From the NCBI GenBank assembly GCA_013694685.1, contig JACDBY010000319.1, positions 1 through 8,831 on the forward strand: a stretch of 8,831 nt of DNA. The letters are read 5' to 3'. Each line of letters begins with the position of its first letter. Within the stretch, counting starts at the first letter, position 1. Both the position numbers and the translations under genes were made by a program. Below, in pieces: positions 1-5,563 of this stretch. A model generated the notes under the pieces. It was given only the letters and a program-made list of their open reading frames with translations, made no database searches and had not been told where the DNA came from. Source of the DNA: Actinomycetota bacterium. Its GTDB lineage: Bacteria > Actinomycetota > Thermoleophilia > Gaiellales > Gaiellaceae.

Positions 1-376
1 CCGAACGGGGCGTCACCCCTGGGACGCGCCACTGGCACCCGATTGGCCGAGCTTGCAAGGGGGGTTCGGCAGCAGGTGGGTGGACGGAGTCCCTAGCGCC
101 GTGACTCGCGGCTGACGAGGGCGTCGAGGCGGACTACTCGACTACGAGTACGACCGTCAAGACGACGAGAGCGGCGGTGAGCACAATGAGCACGACTGTA
201 AGACCGACAATCCACCTCGTCAACCGATCGCTTGCGGCGGCACTCTCGAGAACCGCGACGCGCAGCCGTTCGATATCGGCCGAGTTCGCCCAAGCTGGTA
301 TCCCGCCCACGTCATCAGTGGTCTACCTGAGATGGCTACAGGGCGCGCCCGCCGAAGCGAGTGTTAGGGTCGCGAC
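1..376. other. Left-edge region without a recognisable gene
   Basis: Short open frames exist on both strands, but all are arginine/serine-rich translations typical of non-coding high-GC DNA. None shows a family motif, a convincing ribosome binding site or a sensible hydrophobic pattern. Two small inverted repeats are visible: GCGTC/GACGC at 10-14 and 23-27, and TACTCG/CGAGTA at 135-140 and 145-150 with a 4-nt loop. Because the region runs directly into a truncated recombinase, it is most simply read as decayed or non-coding sequence beside an old integration event. A gene entering from the left of the window cannot be excluded. Confidence 0.5.
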
Positions 377-568
377 TTGCCACACCGGCCGAGGCTCGTG
401 AACCCTCGGTTCTCCCCGGCGCTCCGGGCGGCTGCAGACGCCCGGGAGACGTCAGGGATCGAAGGCCGGATCCGGTTGCATGACCTGCGACACGCGGCCC
501 TCACCAATCTCGCGGCCACCGGGGCCTCGCCGATCGCGGTGATGGCGACGGCGGGCCAACCCGACTGA
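377..568 (+). pseudogene. Tyrosine recombinase/integrase, C-terminal remnant
   Basis: The frame opens at 368, after a TAG at 365-367, and the first possible start is TTG at 377. The translation carries the integrase core signature LHDLRHAALTNLAATGAS, with the HxxR catalytic pair, followed by PIAVMATAG. In intact phage-integrase-family proteins this stretch is followed by a His (AGH) and, some residues later, by the tyrosine nucleophile. Here it reads AGQPD and stops, so the third catalytic His is Gln and the tyrosine is missing. The N-terminal arm-binding and core-binding domains are also absent, and neither neighbouring frame nor the flanks restore them. Only about 60 of the usual 300-400 residues remain. 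It cannot be a working recombinase and marks a former mobile element. The identification rests on the HDLRH motif and its surroundings. Confidence 0.75.
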
Positions 569-618
569 GCAAACCTCAGGCGACCTCACCGAACCGAGCG
601 TGAGCGTCCAAGCCTGAT

Positions 619-639
619 AGGCGCTGGCGTACAGCGCTT
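619..639 (+). terminator. Stem-loop downstream of the integrase remnant
   Basis: The arms GCGCTG (621-626) and CAGCGC (632-637) pair perfectly around a 5-nt loop. One G-U and one A-U pair extend the stem outward to 619-639, and TTCT follows. The octamer GCGCTGGC recurs at 647-654. It lies 50 bp after the remnant and ahead of the secreted-protein gene, so it may act as a weak terminator. There is no clear U-tract, so the call is tentative. Confidence 0.35.
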
Positions 640-720
640 CTCAGATGCGCTGGCTGTAGGGGCCGGACCTGTCCGGACCCGCTGCCCCCGTCCGGTACGC
701 TCCGGATCGCCGTAGCCGGA

Positions 721-1320
721 TTGCTCGTCGCGCTCGTGGCAGGGCTCGCGTCCGTCGGGAGCGCCGCGACGACAACTCGCCTGACCATCCCGGGTGCCGG
801 CGCCTCGATTGCCGTGCCGTTGTCGTGGAAGTCGCTCGATCGACGCACCGTCACGAACTCCGCCGCGTTCAGGCGCTTCCTCGACGACAATCCCTCGCTC
901 CGGCCGTTCGTGGCGCAGATGACGGGCGCGAACTCGGCGATCAAGCTCATGGCGTTCGACCTGGGAGCCAGTCGAGGCTTCGCCACCAACGTGAACGTCG
1001 TACTCACCGCTCCCTCGCCGGGTCTGACGCCGGCGCAGATCGCCGCGATCTACGGTCGCGAGCTCAAGAAACAGTTGACGACGCTTCGTGGCCCCGTCGC
1101 GACGAGCGTCGTGACGCTCCCGTCCGGAAAGGCCGTGCGTGCGTCGTACAAGGTCGACTTCGTCAACGCGGGCAAGCGGCTCACCGTCCAGACTCTTCAG
1201 TACCTCGTGCTCCGTCCGACGAAGAGCCTTGTGGTCACGTTCTCGACGCTCCCTGCGGAGGCCCGGAAACGCAACGGAACCTTCACCGCGGTCGCGCGGT
1301 CGCTCCGCTTCACGTCGTAG
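721..1320 (+). CDS. Secreted protein of unknown function, signal peptide at N-terminus
   Basis: The frame encodes about 199 residues from a TTG at 721. It opens with a hydrophobic stretch ending in an Ala/Ser/Gly-rich signal-peptidase-like site (LASVGSAA), followed by a mature domain beginning TTTRLTIPG. The hydrophobic run continues in frame upstream of the TTG (LRIAVAG, with the needed Arg). The frame is open back to a TGA at 601, yet contains no ATG or GTG; CTG at 682 is the only other candidate. The start is therefore uncertain, and neither candidate has a Shine-Dalgarno site. The mature domain alternates beta-like segments with a helix (TPAQIAAIYGRELKKQL) and ends in VARSLRF. That plan resembles the small PsbP/DcrB/LpqN-like secreted domains of actinobacteria, but I claim this only as a structural impression. 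A role at the envelope is inferred from the signal peptide. The downstream gene is 158 bp away and probably separate. Confidence 0.65.
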   Translation: MLVALVAGLASVGSAATTTRLTIPGAGASIAVPLSWKSLDRRTVTNSAAFRRFLDDNPSLRPFVAQMTGANSAIKLMAFDLGASRGFATNVNVVLTAPSPGLTPAQIAAIYGRELKKQLTTLRGPVATSVVTLPSGKAVRASYKVDFVNAGKRLTVQTLQYLVLRPTKSLVVTFSTLPAEARKRNGTFTAVARSLRFTS

Positions 1321-1329
1321 GATCCTTCA

Positions 1330-1341
1330 GGCCCGCGGGCC
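1330..1341. repeat. 12-bp perfect palindrome after the secreted-protein gene
   Basis: GGCCCGCGGGCC is a perfect palindrome 9 bp after the stop codon at 1318-1320. Its position suggests the 3' end of the transcript, but it has no loop of its own and no U-tract. A chance GC palindrome is quite possible in this composition. Confidence 0.3.
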
Positions 1342-1373
1342 AGGCACTTCCCCTCAGCACCAGACGAAGGGCT

Positions 1374-1408
1374 AGGCACGCCTCGCCCCTCGGGGGAAGA
1401 GGCACGCC
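1374..1408. repeat. Direct repeats AGGCACGCC flanking a small GC hairpin
   Basis: AGGCACGCC occurs at 1374-1382 and again at 1400-1408. Between the copies is a CCCC-TC-GGGG stem centred near 1391. This is the only structured part of the leader before the 67-residue gene other than the second repeat pair at 1437-1467. It could be an operator pair or part of a leader RNA fold. It matches no riboswitch I know. Confidence 0.35.
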
Positions 1409-1431
1409 GCGCGATCGCCGACGCTTGATCC

Positions 1432-1479
1432 ATGGCGAGCAACGGCGACGCACCGACGGAGCAACGGAGGGGACTTTGA
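1432..1479 (+). CDS. Possible 15-codon upstream ORF coupled to the 67-residue gene
   Basis: An ATG at 1432 opens a frame encoding MASNGDAPTEQRRGL and ends at TGA 1477-1479. That stop shares its A with the ATG at 1479 (TGATG), the classic arrangement for translational re-initiation. No Shine-Dalgarno site precedes 1432, so independent translation is doubtful. It could be a leader peptide that couples ribosomes to the next gene, or a chance ORF. Confidence 0.25.
   Translation: MASNGDAPTEQRRGL
1437..1467 (+). promoter_or_regulatory. Direct repeats GAGCAACGG spaced 22 bp, next to the ribosome binding site
   Basis: Two exact copies of GAGCAACGG start at 1437 and 1459, a 22-bp period close to two helical turns. 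The second copy ends in the first bases of the Shine-Dalgarno site of the following gene. Such spacing would suit a dimeric regulator on one face of the helix, or an RNA-level control of ribosome access. Both readings are inference. Confidence 0.3.
1466..1473 (+). promoter_or_regulatory. Strong ribosome binding site for the 67-residue gene
   Basis: GGAGGGGA lies 8 nt (from GGAGG) ahead of the ATG at 1479. It is the best-spaced Shine-Dalgarno site in the window. It fixes the start of the small protein and excludes the much longer open frame that runs through this region from 825 as the real gene. Confidence 0.7.
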
Positions 1480-1682
1480 TGACTGCGGCACAGTTCGAGG
1501 ATCTGCAAGTCGACGAGGCGGCGGAGGTGCTGGCCTGGCGGTTCGATGCCCTCTGCCGCTCCGGTTACGACCTCGACGCTGCAGCGGTCTTGGCGGCCAA
1601 CGTCGAGGTCGACCTCCACGACGCCCTGGCACTCGTTCGGCGCGGCTGCCCGCCCGAGCTCGCCACACGCATCCTCCTGTAG
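1479..1682 (+). CDS. Small acidic protein of unknown function (67 aa)
   Basis: The 67-residue product has no signal peptide, no membrane segment and no catalytic signature. It is predicted largely helical. Visible landmarks are WRFDALCRSGYDLDAAAVLA near residues 19-38, DLHDALALVRRGCPP, and a C-terminal ATRILL. Two similar helix-turn units (a Leu/Ala helix, then an RSGY or RRGC turn) suggest a tiny internal duplication of a helical hairpin. I have a general memory of small actinobacterial hypothetical proteins with this W-R-F ... G-Y ... DVDLH ... G-C ... IL pattern, but no named function. It is preceded by a strong ribosome binding site and followed at once by a palindrome, so it is probably a single-gene transcript. 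Two cysteines, at about residues 24 and 58, could bind metal or form a disulfide; this is speculative. Confidence 0.7.
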   Translation: MTAAQFEDLQVDEAAEVLAWRFDALCRSGYDLDAAAVLAANVEVDLHDALALVRRGCPPELATRILL

Positions 1683-1702
1683 GGGCGAGATCTATCTCGC
1701 CC
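1683..1702 (+). terminator. Palindrome immediately after the 67-residue gene
   Basis: The arms GGGCGAGAT (1683-1691) and ATCTCGCCC (1694-1702) are perfectly complementary around two bases, so the RNA would form a stem of about 8 bp with a 4-nt loop. It begins on the base after the TAG at 1680-1682. There is no U-tract, as is common for actinobacterial terminators. The same core recurs at 1770-1787 beside the opposing gene. Confidence 0.6.
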
Positions 1703-1704
1703 GC

Positions 1705-1730
1705 CCGACATTCGTGTGAGCGGATGTCGG
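1705..1730. terminator. Central stem-loop between convergent genes
   Basis: CCGACAT (1705-1711) pairs with ATGTCGG (1724-1730) across a 12-nt loop. It lies midway between the two stop-proximal palindromes. It may be a bidirectional terminator or a binding site for a dimeric protein; the sequence does not decide. Confidence 0.4.
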
Positions 1731-1769
1731 AGTAACCGGCGGGAAAGAATCGAGCAGCCCTCGCGTGAG

Positions 1770-1787
1770 GGCGAGATGGATCTCGCC
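1770..1787 (-). terminator. Palindrome immediately after the PPK2 gene
   Basis: GGCGAGAT (1770-1777) and ATCTCGCC (1780-1787) are perfect complements around GG. On the minus strand the structure starts one base after the PPK2 stop codon (1791-1789). A competing stem, CCCTC (1758-1762) with GAGGG (1767-1771), overlaps its distal edge. No U-tract follows. Confidence 0.55.
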
Positions 1788-1788
1788 G

Positions 1789-2592
1789 CTACGTGACGCG
1801 CAGACCCTCGATCCCTGCCTCGGGCTCGGGGAGTTGCGGGCTCAGGCGCTCGAGGGTACCTGCGAGAAGCTCGGCGACGCCGAGCGCCTTCACCCAGTTG
1901 CGGTCGGCCGGGACGACGTACCACGGCGCCGCGTCGGTCGACGTCTCGGTCAGGGCCTCCTCCCACGCGGCGAGCCAGTCGTCGAACCGCCTGCGCACCT
2001 CCAGGTCGTCGCGGCGGAACTTCCAGCGCTTCTCCGGATCGTCGATCCGCTCCTGGAGTCTCGCGCGCTGCTCCTCGCGGGAGACGTTGAGAAAGACCTT
2101 CAGGATCGACGTCCCCTCGTCCATCAGCATCTCCTCGAAAGCCCGCAGGTGCGCGTAGCGCCGCCGCCAGACCTCCTCCGGTGCGAGCTCGTGCATCCGC
2201 ACCGCGACGACGTCCTCGTAGTGCGAGCGGTTGAAGACGCCGATCTTCCCACGGGGCGGCAGCGCCGCATGGATTCGCCAGAGATAGTCGTGGTCGCGCT
2301 CGACCCCGAGCGGCGCACGAAACGACGTCACCTCGACCCCGGTCGGGTTGACGCCCTCGAAGACGCGGCGGACGACGCCGTCCTTCCCCGAGGCGTCGAG
2401 CCCCTGGAGGACGAGGAGGACGCTGCGCCGATCCTCGGCGTGGAGGCGGTACTGGAGTGCGTCGATCCGCTCGACGAGCACCTCCAGACGGCTCTCCCCC
2501 TCCTGCTTGTCGAGACCGAGCCGGTCGGAGGGATCGCGAGCCGCGAGACGGGCCGACGTTCCCGGATCGACTCGGAGATCCTCGAGCATCAT
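1789..2592 (-). CDS. ppk2: Polyphosphate kinase 2 family (polyphosphate:nucleotide phosphotransferase)
   Basis: The 267-residue product has the P-loop kinase-like core of PPK2 enzymes, which move phosphate between inorganic polyphosphate and nucleotides in the cytoplasm. The Walker A motif GLDASGKDG is at residues 64-72. The second conserved block NRSHYEDVV is at 121-129. The Arg-rich lid RIDDPEKRWKF is at 182-192, followed by the usual DD-W segment. Length and single-domain form fit the short one-domain PPK2 proteins, probably the class that phosphorylates AMP and/or ADP from polyphosphate. The substrate cannot be read from sequence with certainty. Two adjacent ATGs (2592 and 2589) could start it. 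A TAGAGT hexamer at 2601-2596 lies 6 nt before the second ATG, which would suit a leaderless start there (266 aa). A GGAG farther upstream is spaced too widely to be convincing. It is divergent from the ATPase gene and convergent with the 67-residue gene. Confidence 0.93.
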   Translation of the reverse strand: MMLEDLRVDPGTSARLAARDPSDRLGLDKQEGESRLEVLVERIDALQYRLHAEDRRSVLLVLQGLDASGKDGVVRRVFEGVNPTGVEVTSFRAPLGVERDHDYLWRIHAALPPRGKIGVFNRSHYEDVVAVRMHELAPEEVWRRRYAHLRAFEEMLMDEGTSILKVFLNVSREEQRARLQERIDDPEKRWKFRRDDLEVRRRFDDWLAAWEEALTETSTDAAPWYVVPADRNWVKALGVAELLAGTLERLSPQLPEPEAGIEGLRVT

Positions 2593-2614
2593 GCGACTCT
2601 AGACTCCGCCGGGA
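2593..2614. promoter_or_regulatory. 22-bp bidirectional promoter with overlapping -10 elements
   Basis: The entire gap between the divergent start codons is 22 bp and centres on the palindrome TCTAGA (2598-2603). On the plus strand TAGACT (2600-2605) fits the TANNNT -10 pattern and ends 9 nt before the ATPase ATG. On the minus strand TAGAGT (2601-2596) fits the same pattern and ends 3 nt before the first and 6 nt before the second PPK2 ATG. No -35 resembling TTGACA is visible for either. If used, both transcripts would have almost no leader, and the two polymerases would compete for the same bases. Confidence 0.5.
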
Positions 2615-5017
2615 ATGGCCGACCGCGGCTCCTTCCACCTCGGGTTCGCGATCGACCCGGAGACGGGCAAGCCCGGAGCCGACCGGGTCGTCATCGGCTC
2701 GAGCGACCTCACGACCCACGGCGTCGTCGTGGGGATGACCGGCTCGGGCAAGACCGGTCTCGCGGTCTGCCTGATCGAGGAGGCGCTGCTCGCGGGGATC
2801 CCGGCGCTCGTGCTCGACCCGAAAGGGGACATGGGAAACCTCGCGCTCGTGTTCCCGGAGCTCGAGCCCGCGAGCTTCCGGCCCTGGGTGAGCGAGGCCG
2901 AGGCGAGCGCTGCCGGCATCTCGGTCGACGACCACGCCGCCCGGCAGGCAACGATCTGGCGGGAGGGTCTCGAGGCGAACGGGATCGGTCCTGAGCGGCT
3001 CCGGGCGCTGCGCGACGCCGCGGACGTGACGGTCTACACGCCAGGCTCGACGGCGGGCGTGCCCCTCAACGTGATCGGCTCGCTCCGAGCCCCGTCGCTC
3101 GCGTGGGAGACTGACACCGAGGCGCTGCGCGACGAGATCGAGGGCACCGTCACGAGCCTCCTCGCGCTCGTCGGCATCGCCGCCGACCCGCTCGCGAGCC
3201 GCGAGCACGTGCTCCTCGCGAACCTCCTCGAGCACGCTTGGCGCGCGGGTCGCGATCTCGACCTGGGAACGCTGATCGGCGAGATCCAGGCTCCCCCGCT
3301 TCGCAAGCTGGGCGTCTTCGAGATCGACCAGTTCTTCCCGCCGGCCGAGCGAACGAAGCTCGCGTTCACGCTGAACGCGCTCGTCGCCTCGCCGACCTTC
3401 GCCGCGTGGGGCGAGGGCGACGCCCTCGATCCGCAGACGCTCCTCTTCACCGCCGAGGGCAAGCCGCGCTGCGCGGTCGTCTACCTCGCCCACCTCTCCG
3501 AGCAGGAGCGGCAATTCGTCGTGACGCTCGTCTTCTCGAAGCTCGTCACATGGATGCGCAGCCAGGACGGAACCCCCGATCTGCGCGCCCTCGCCTACAT
3601 GGACGAGGCCTTCGGCTACGTGCCGCCCAGCGCCTCTCCGCCACCGAAGAAGCCGATCCTGACGATCTTCAAGCAGGGACGCGCGTTCGGGCTCGGACTC
3701 GTGCTCTCGACCCAGAACCCGGTCGACCTCGACTACAAGGCGATGTCCAACGCAGGCACCTGGCTCGTGGGCCGGCTGCAGACGGAAAACGACAAGGCGC
3801 GGGTGCTGGAAGGGCTGCGCTCGGCGGCAGGCGGGACGGACGTCGCCGCGCTCGACAAGGCGATCGGTGGGCTCGGCAAGCGGCAGTTCCTGCTCGTCTC
3901 GGCCAAGTCCTCCACCCCACGGCTCCTCGCGACGCGCTGGGCGATGTCCTACCTTGCTGGCCCGCTCACGAAGGAGCAGGTCGAACGGCTCGAGCGCCCG
4001 GCCGCGGCGACCAGCGTCACCGAGCCCGACCCTTCGACGCCACCGGCGACGACGCCAGCCCCACCTGCCGCACTTGCGAGCGACGAAACGTCCGTCGCCC
4101 CTCCCGTCGCGTCCGGCGTCCCCGTCTCCTACCTCGATCCTGCGGCTCCCTGGTCGGCCAAGATCGGCGTCGTTGCGGGCTCGACGAGGCTGCGGGCCTT
4201 CCTCGCCGCACGGGTCTCGCTGCGCTACGACGACAGCGCCGCCGACATCGACGAGCAGCAGGAGTACGAGGCGCTCTACGGGCCGCTCGACACCGGTCTC
4301 GACCTCGCGAGCGAGACGCAGGTCGACTACGACGACCGCGACTTCGCGAGCACCCCGCCCGCAGCCGCGGCCTACGTCCTGCCGTCAGTCGCCGTCGCCG
4401 AGGCGACGTTCTTCCGGTCGGCCGAGCGCGAGATCAAACGGCATCTCGTCGATCGTCGCCCGCTCGAGCTCCAGCGGAATCGGACGCTGAAGCTCGTCTC
4501 GCGCCCGGATGAGGGCGCCGAGGAGTTCGCCGCCCGCTGCGACGCGGCGGCGCAGGAGCGCGCGGATGCGGAAGCTGCGAAGATCCGCGACCGGCTCGGC
4601 GCGAAGGAGGATCGGCTCGAGAAGGCGCTCGAGCTCGCGAAGCGACGGGTCGAGGAATTGGACACGGACAAGCGCTCGCGGCAGGCGAACGAGCTGGTCG
4701 CGGGCGCGGGCGCGGTGCTCGGCGCCCTCCTCGGCGGCCGCCGCAGTACCCGCTCCATCACGAGCGCCATCGGGGGCGCGGCTTCTCGCCGCGGGATGAC
4801 CGCGCGGACGTCCGAACGTCGCGAGACCGCCGCCGGCAAGGTCGAAACCGCCACGGACGAGCTCGCGGCGCTCGAGCAGGAGCTCCTCGACGAGCTCGCC
4901 GAGATCGACGAGCGCTGGCAGGCAGTCGCTGTCGAGGTCGACGCGCTCTCGATCCGCCTCGAAGCGACCGACGTGCGCGTGCTCGAGACGCGGCTCGTAT
5001 GGGTGCCGGGCGACTGA
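2615..5017 (+). CDS. HerA/FtsK-superfamily ATPase with C-terminal coiled coils
   Basis: This 800-residue protein is an ASCE P-loop ATPase of the HerA/VirD4/FtsK group, whose members pump DNA or remodel nucleoprotein as hexamers. Walker A GMTGSGKT is at residues 40-47, after only about 35 residues, so the beta-barrel that precedes it in archaeal HerA is absent or minimal. VLDPKGDM is at 66-73. The Walker B-like LAYMDEAFGY is at 326-335, with the Asp-Glu pair at 330-331. The STQNP sensor block is at 365-369, followed by VGRLQTENDKARV (385-397), a likely source of trans-acting Arg. A Pro/Thr-rich linker (467-500) leads to a domain of unknown fold. Two charged coiled-coil helices follow (about 635-692 and 736-785), flanking a Gly/Ala-rich hydrophobic patch (696-727) that resembles a glycine zipper and could touch membrane. 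I believe this tail recurs in other bacterial ATPases of the group. No nuclease domain is fused. The start at 2615 has no Shine-Dalgarno site and sits close to a -10-like hexamer. The stop overlaps the nuclease gene. The biological role is unknown. Confidence 0.88.
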   Translation: MADRGSFHLGFAIDPETGKPGADRVVIGSSDLTTHGVVVGMTGSGKTGLAVCLIEEALLAGIPALVLDPKGDMGNLALVFPELEPASFRPWVSEAEASAAGISVDDHAARQATIWREGLEANGIGPERLRALRDAADVTVYTPGSTAGVPLNVIGSLRAPSLAWETDTEALRDEIEGTVTSLLALVGIAADPLASREHVLLANLLEHAWRAGRDLDLGTLIGEIQAPPLRKLGVFEIDQFFPPAERTKLAFTLNALVASPTFAAWGEGDALDPQTLLFTAEGKPRCAVVYLAHLSEQERQFVVTLVFSKLVTWMRSQDGTPDLRALAYMDEAFGYVPPSASPPPKKPILTIFKQGRAFGLGLVLSTQNPVDLDYKAMSNAGTWLVGRLQTENDKARVLEGLRSAAGGTDVAALDKAIGGLGKRQFLLVSAKSSTPRLLATRWAMSYLAGPLTKEQVERLERPAAATSVTEPDPSTPPATTPAPPAALASDETSVAPPVASGVPVSYLDPAAPWSAKIGVVAGSTRLRAFLAARVSLRYDDSAADIDEQQEYEALYGPLDTGLDLASETQVDYDDRDFASTPPAAAAYVLPSVAVAEATFFRSAEREIKRHLVDRRPLELQRNRTLKLVSRPDEGAEEFAARCDAAAQERADAEAAKIRDRLGAKEDRLEKALELAKRRVEELDTDKRSRQANELVAGAGAVLGALLGGRRSTRSITSAIGGAASRRGMTARTSERRETAAGKVETATDELAALEQELLDELAEIDERWQAVAVEVDALSIRLEATDVRVLETRLVWVPGD

Positions 5018-5541
5018 CCTACGCGGTGACGCTGCTCATCGCGCTTTCGGTGGGCGCGACGGGCTGCCGAACCGAGCCCGAGCCCGGTCCGCAACCGACC
5101 GGATCCGCGGAGAGCGGCGTCGTCGCTCGCGTGGGCGACGGCGACAGCCTGACGCTCGCCGACGGCCGCAAGCTCCGGCTCCTCCAGATCGATGCGCCGG
5201 AGCTCCGGACGGACTGCTACGGACACGCAGCGCACCGCGAGCTGATCGCACTCGCCGGCCCGGGCACCGAGGTGCGCCTCGCGGCCGATCCGCGACTCGA
5301 CACGAGCGACCGCTACGGACGTCCGCTCCGCTACGTCTTCGCCGGGAGCCGCAACGTCAACGTCGAGCTCGTCCGCCGCGGCGCCGCCTCCCCGTACTTC
5401 TTCCGGAACGATCGCGGGCTCTACGCGAGCGCGCTGCTCGACGCGGTGGAGGGCGCTCGCAGCCGCCGGGCCGGTTACTGGGGCGCCTGCCCGGGGGCCA
5501 AGCTGAATACCGGCCTCGGCTCGCTCACGGGCCGGGCCTGA
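4999..5541 (+). CDS. Thermonuclease (SNase-like) family lipoprotein
   Basis: The 180-residue product is a staphylococcal-nuclease-like enzyme, which cuts DNA and RNA using calcium. An N-terminal signal ends in GATGC, with Cys23 as probable lipidation site; the lipobox has Ala rather than the usual Leu at -3. A Pro/Glu-rich spacer (24-40) precedes the nuclease domain. Catalytic landmarks of the family are present: DGD at 47-49, R60 and IDAPE at 64-68 (metal Asp65 and general-base Glu68), and DRYGR at 104-108 (second catalytic Arg). Two extra cysteines, 73 and 164, could form a disulfide outside the membrane. The expected place of action is the outer face of the cytoplasmic membrane. The ATG at 4999 lies 19 nt inside the end of the ATPase gene, so the two are likely translationally coupled. 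GTG at 5026 is a possible later start but would lose the n-region Arg. It converges on the amidase gene with 22 bp between stop codons. Confidence 0.9.
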   Translation: MGAGRLTYAVTLLIALSVGATGCRTEPEPGPQPTGSAESGVVARVGDGDSLTLADGRKLRLLQIDAPELRTDCYGHAAHRELIALAGPGTEVRLAADPRLDTSDRYGRPLRYVFAGSRNVNVELVRRGAASPYFFRNDRGLYASALLDAVEGARSRRAGYWGACPGAKLNTGLGSLTGRA

Positions 5542-5563
5542 TGAGGCTCGAGTCGAAGCCGCG

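Noticed and set aside
93..401. Small frames at the left edge (66 codons minus, 74 codons plus)
   Set aside because: No motif or credible start signal, and the composition is that of non-coding high-GC sequence.
825..1478. An N-terminal extension of the 67-residue protein to 285 codons
   Set aside because: The upstream part is a wrong-frame reading of the secreted-protein gene. The strong ribosome binding site at 1466 fixes the start at 1479.
1321..1478. A possible riboswitch in the leader of the 67-residue gene
   Set aside because: Repeats and a hairpin are present, but no conserved core of any known riboswitch class could be recognised.
1765..2994. A 409-codon plus-strand frame opposite PPK2
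   Set aside because: It is antisense to the PPK2 catalytic motifs and crosses the divergent promoter into the ATPase in the wrong frame. Such frames are expected from the G/C-biased third positions of the real genes.
1565..3514. A 649-codon open frame on the minus strand
   Set aside because: It runs antisense through the start of the ATPase and along PPK2 in another frame. The translation is Arg/Pro/Gly-rich without motifs, while the competing frames carry clear Walker and PPK2 signatures.
5542..5563. A possible terminator between nuclease and amidase
   Set aside because: Only a 4-bp GGCT/AGCC stem can be drawn in the 22-bp gap, which is too weak to call.
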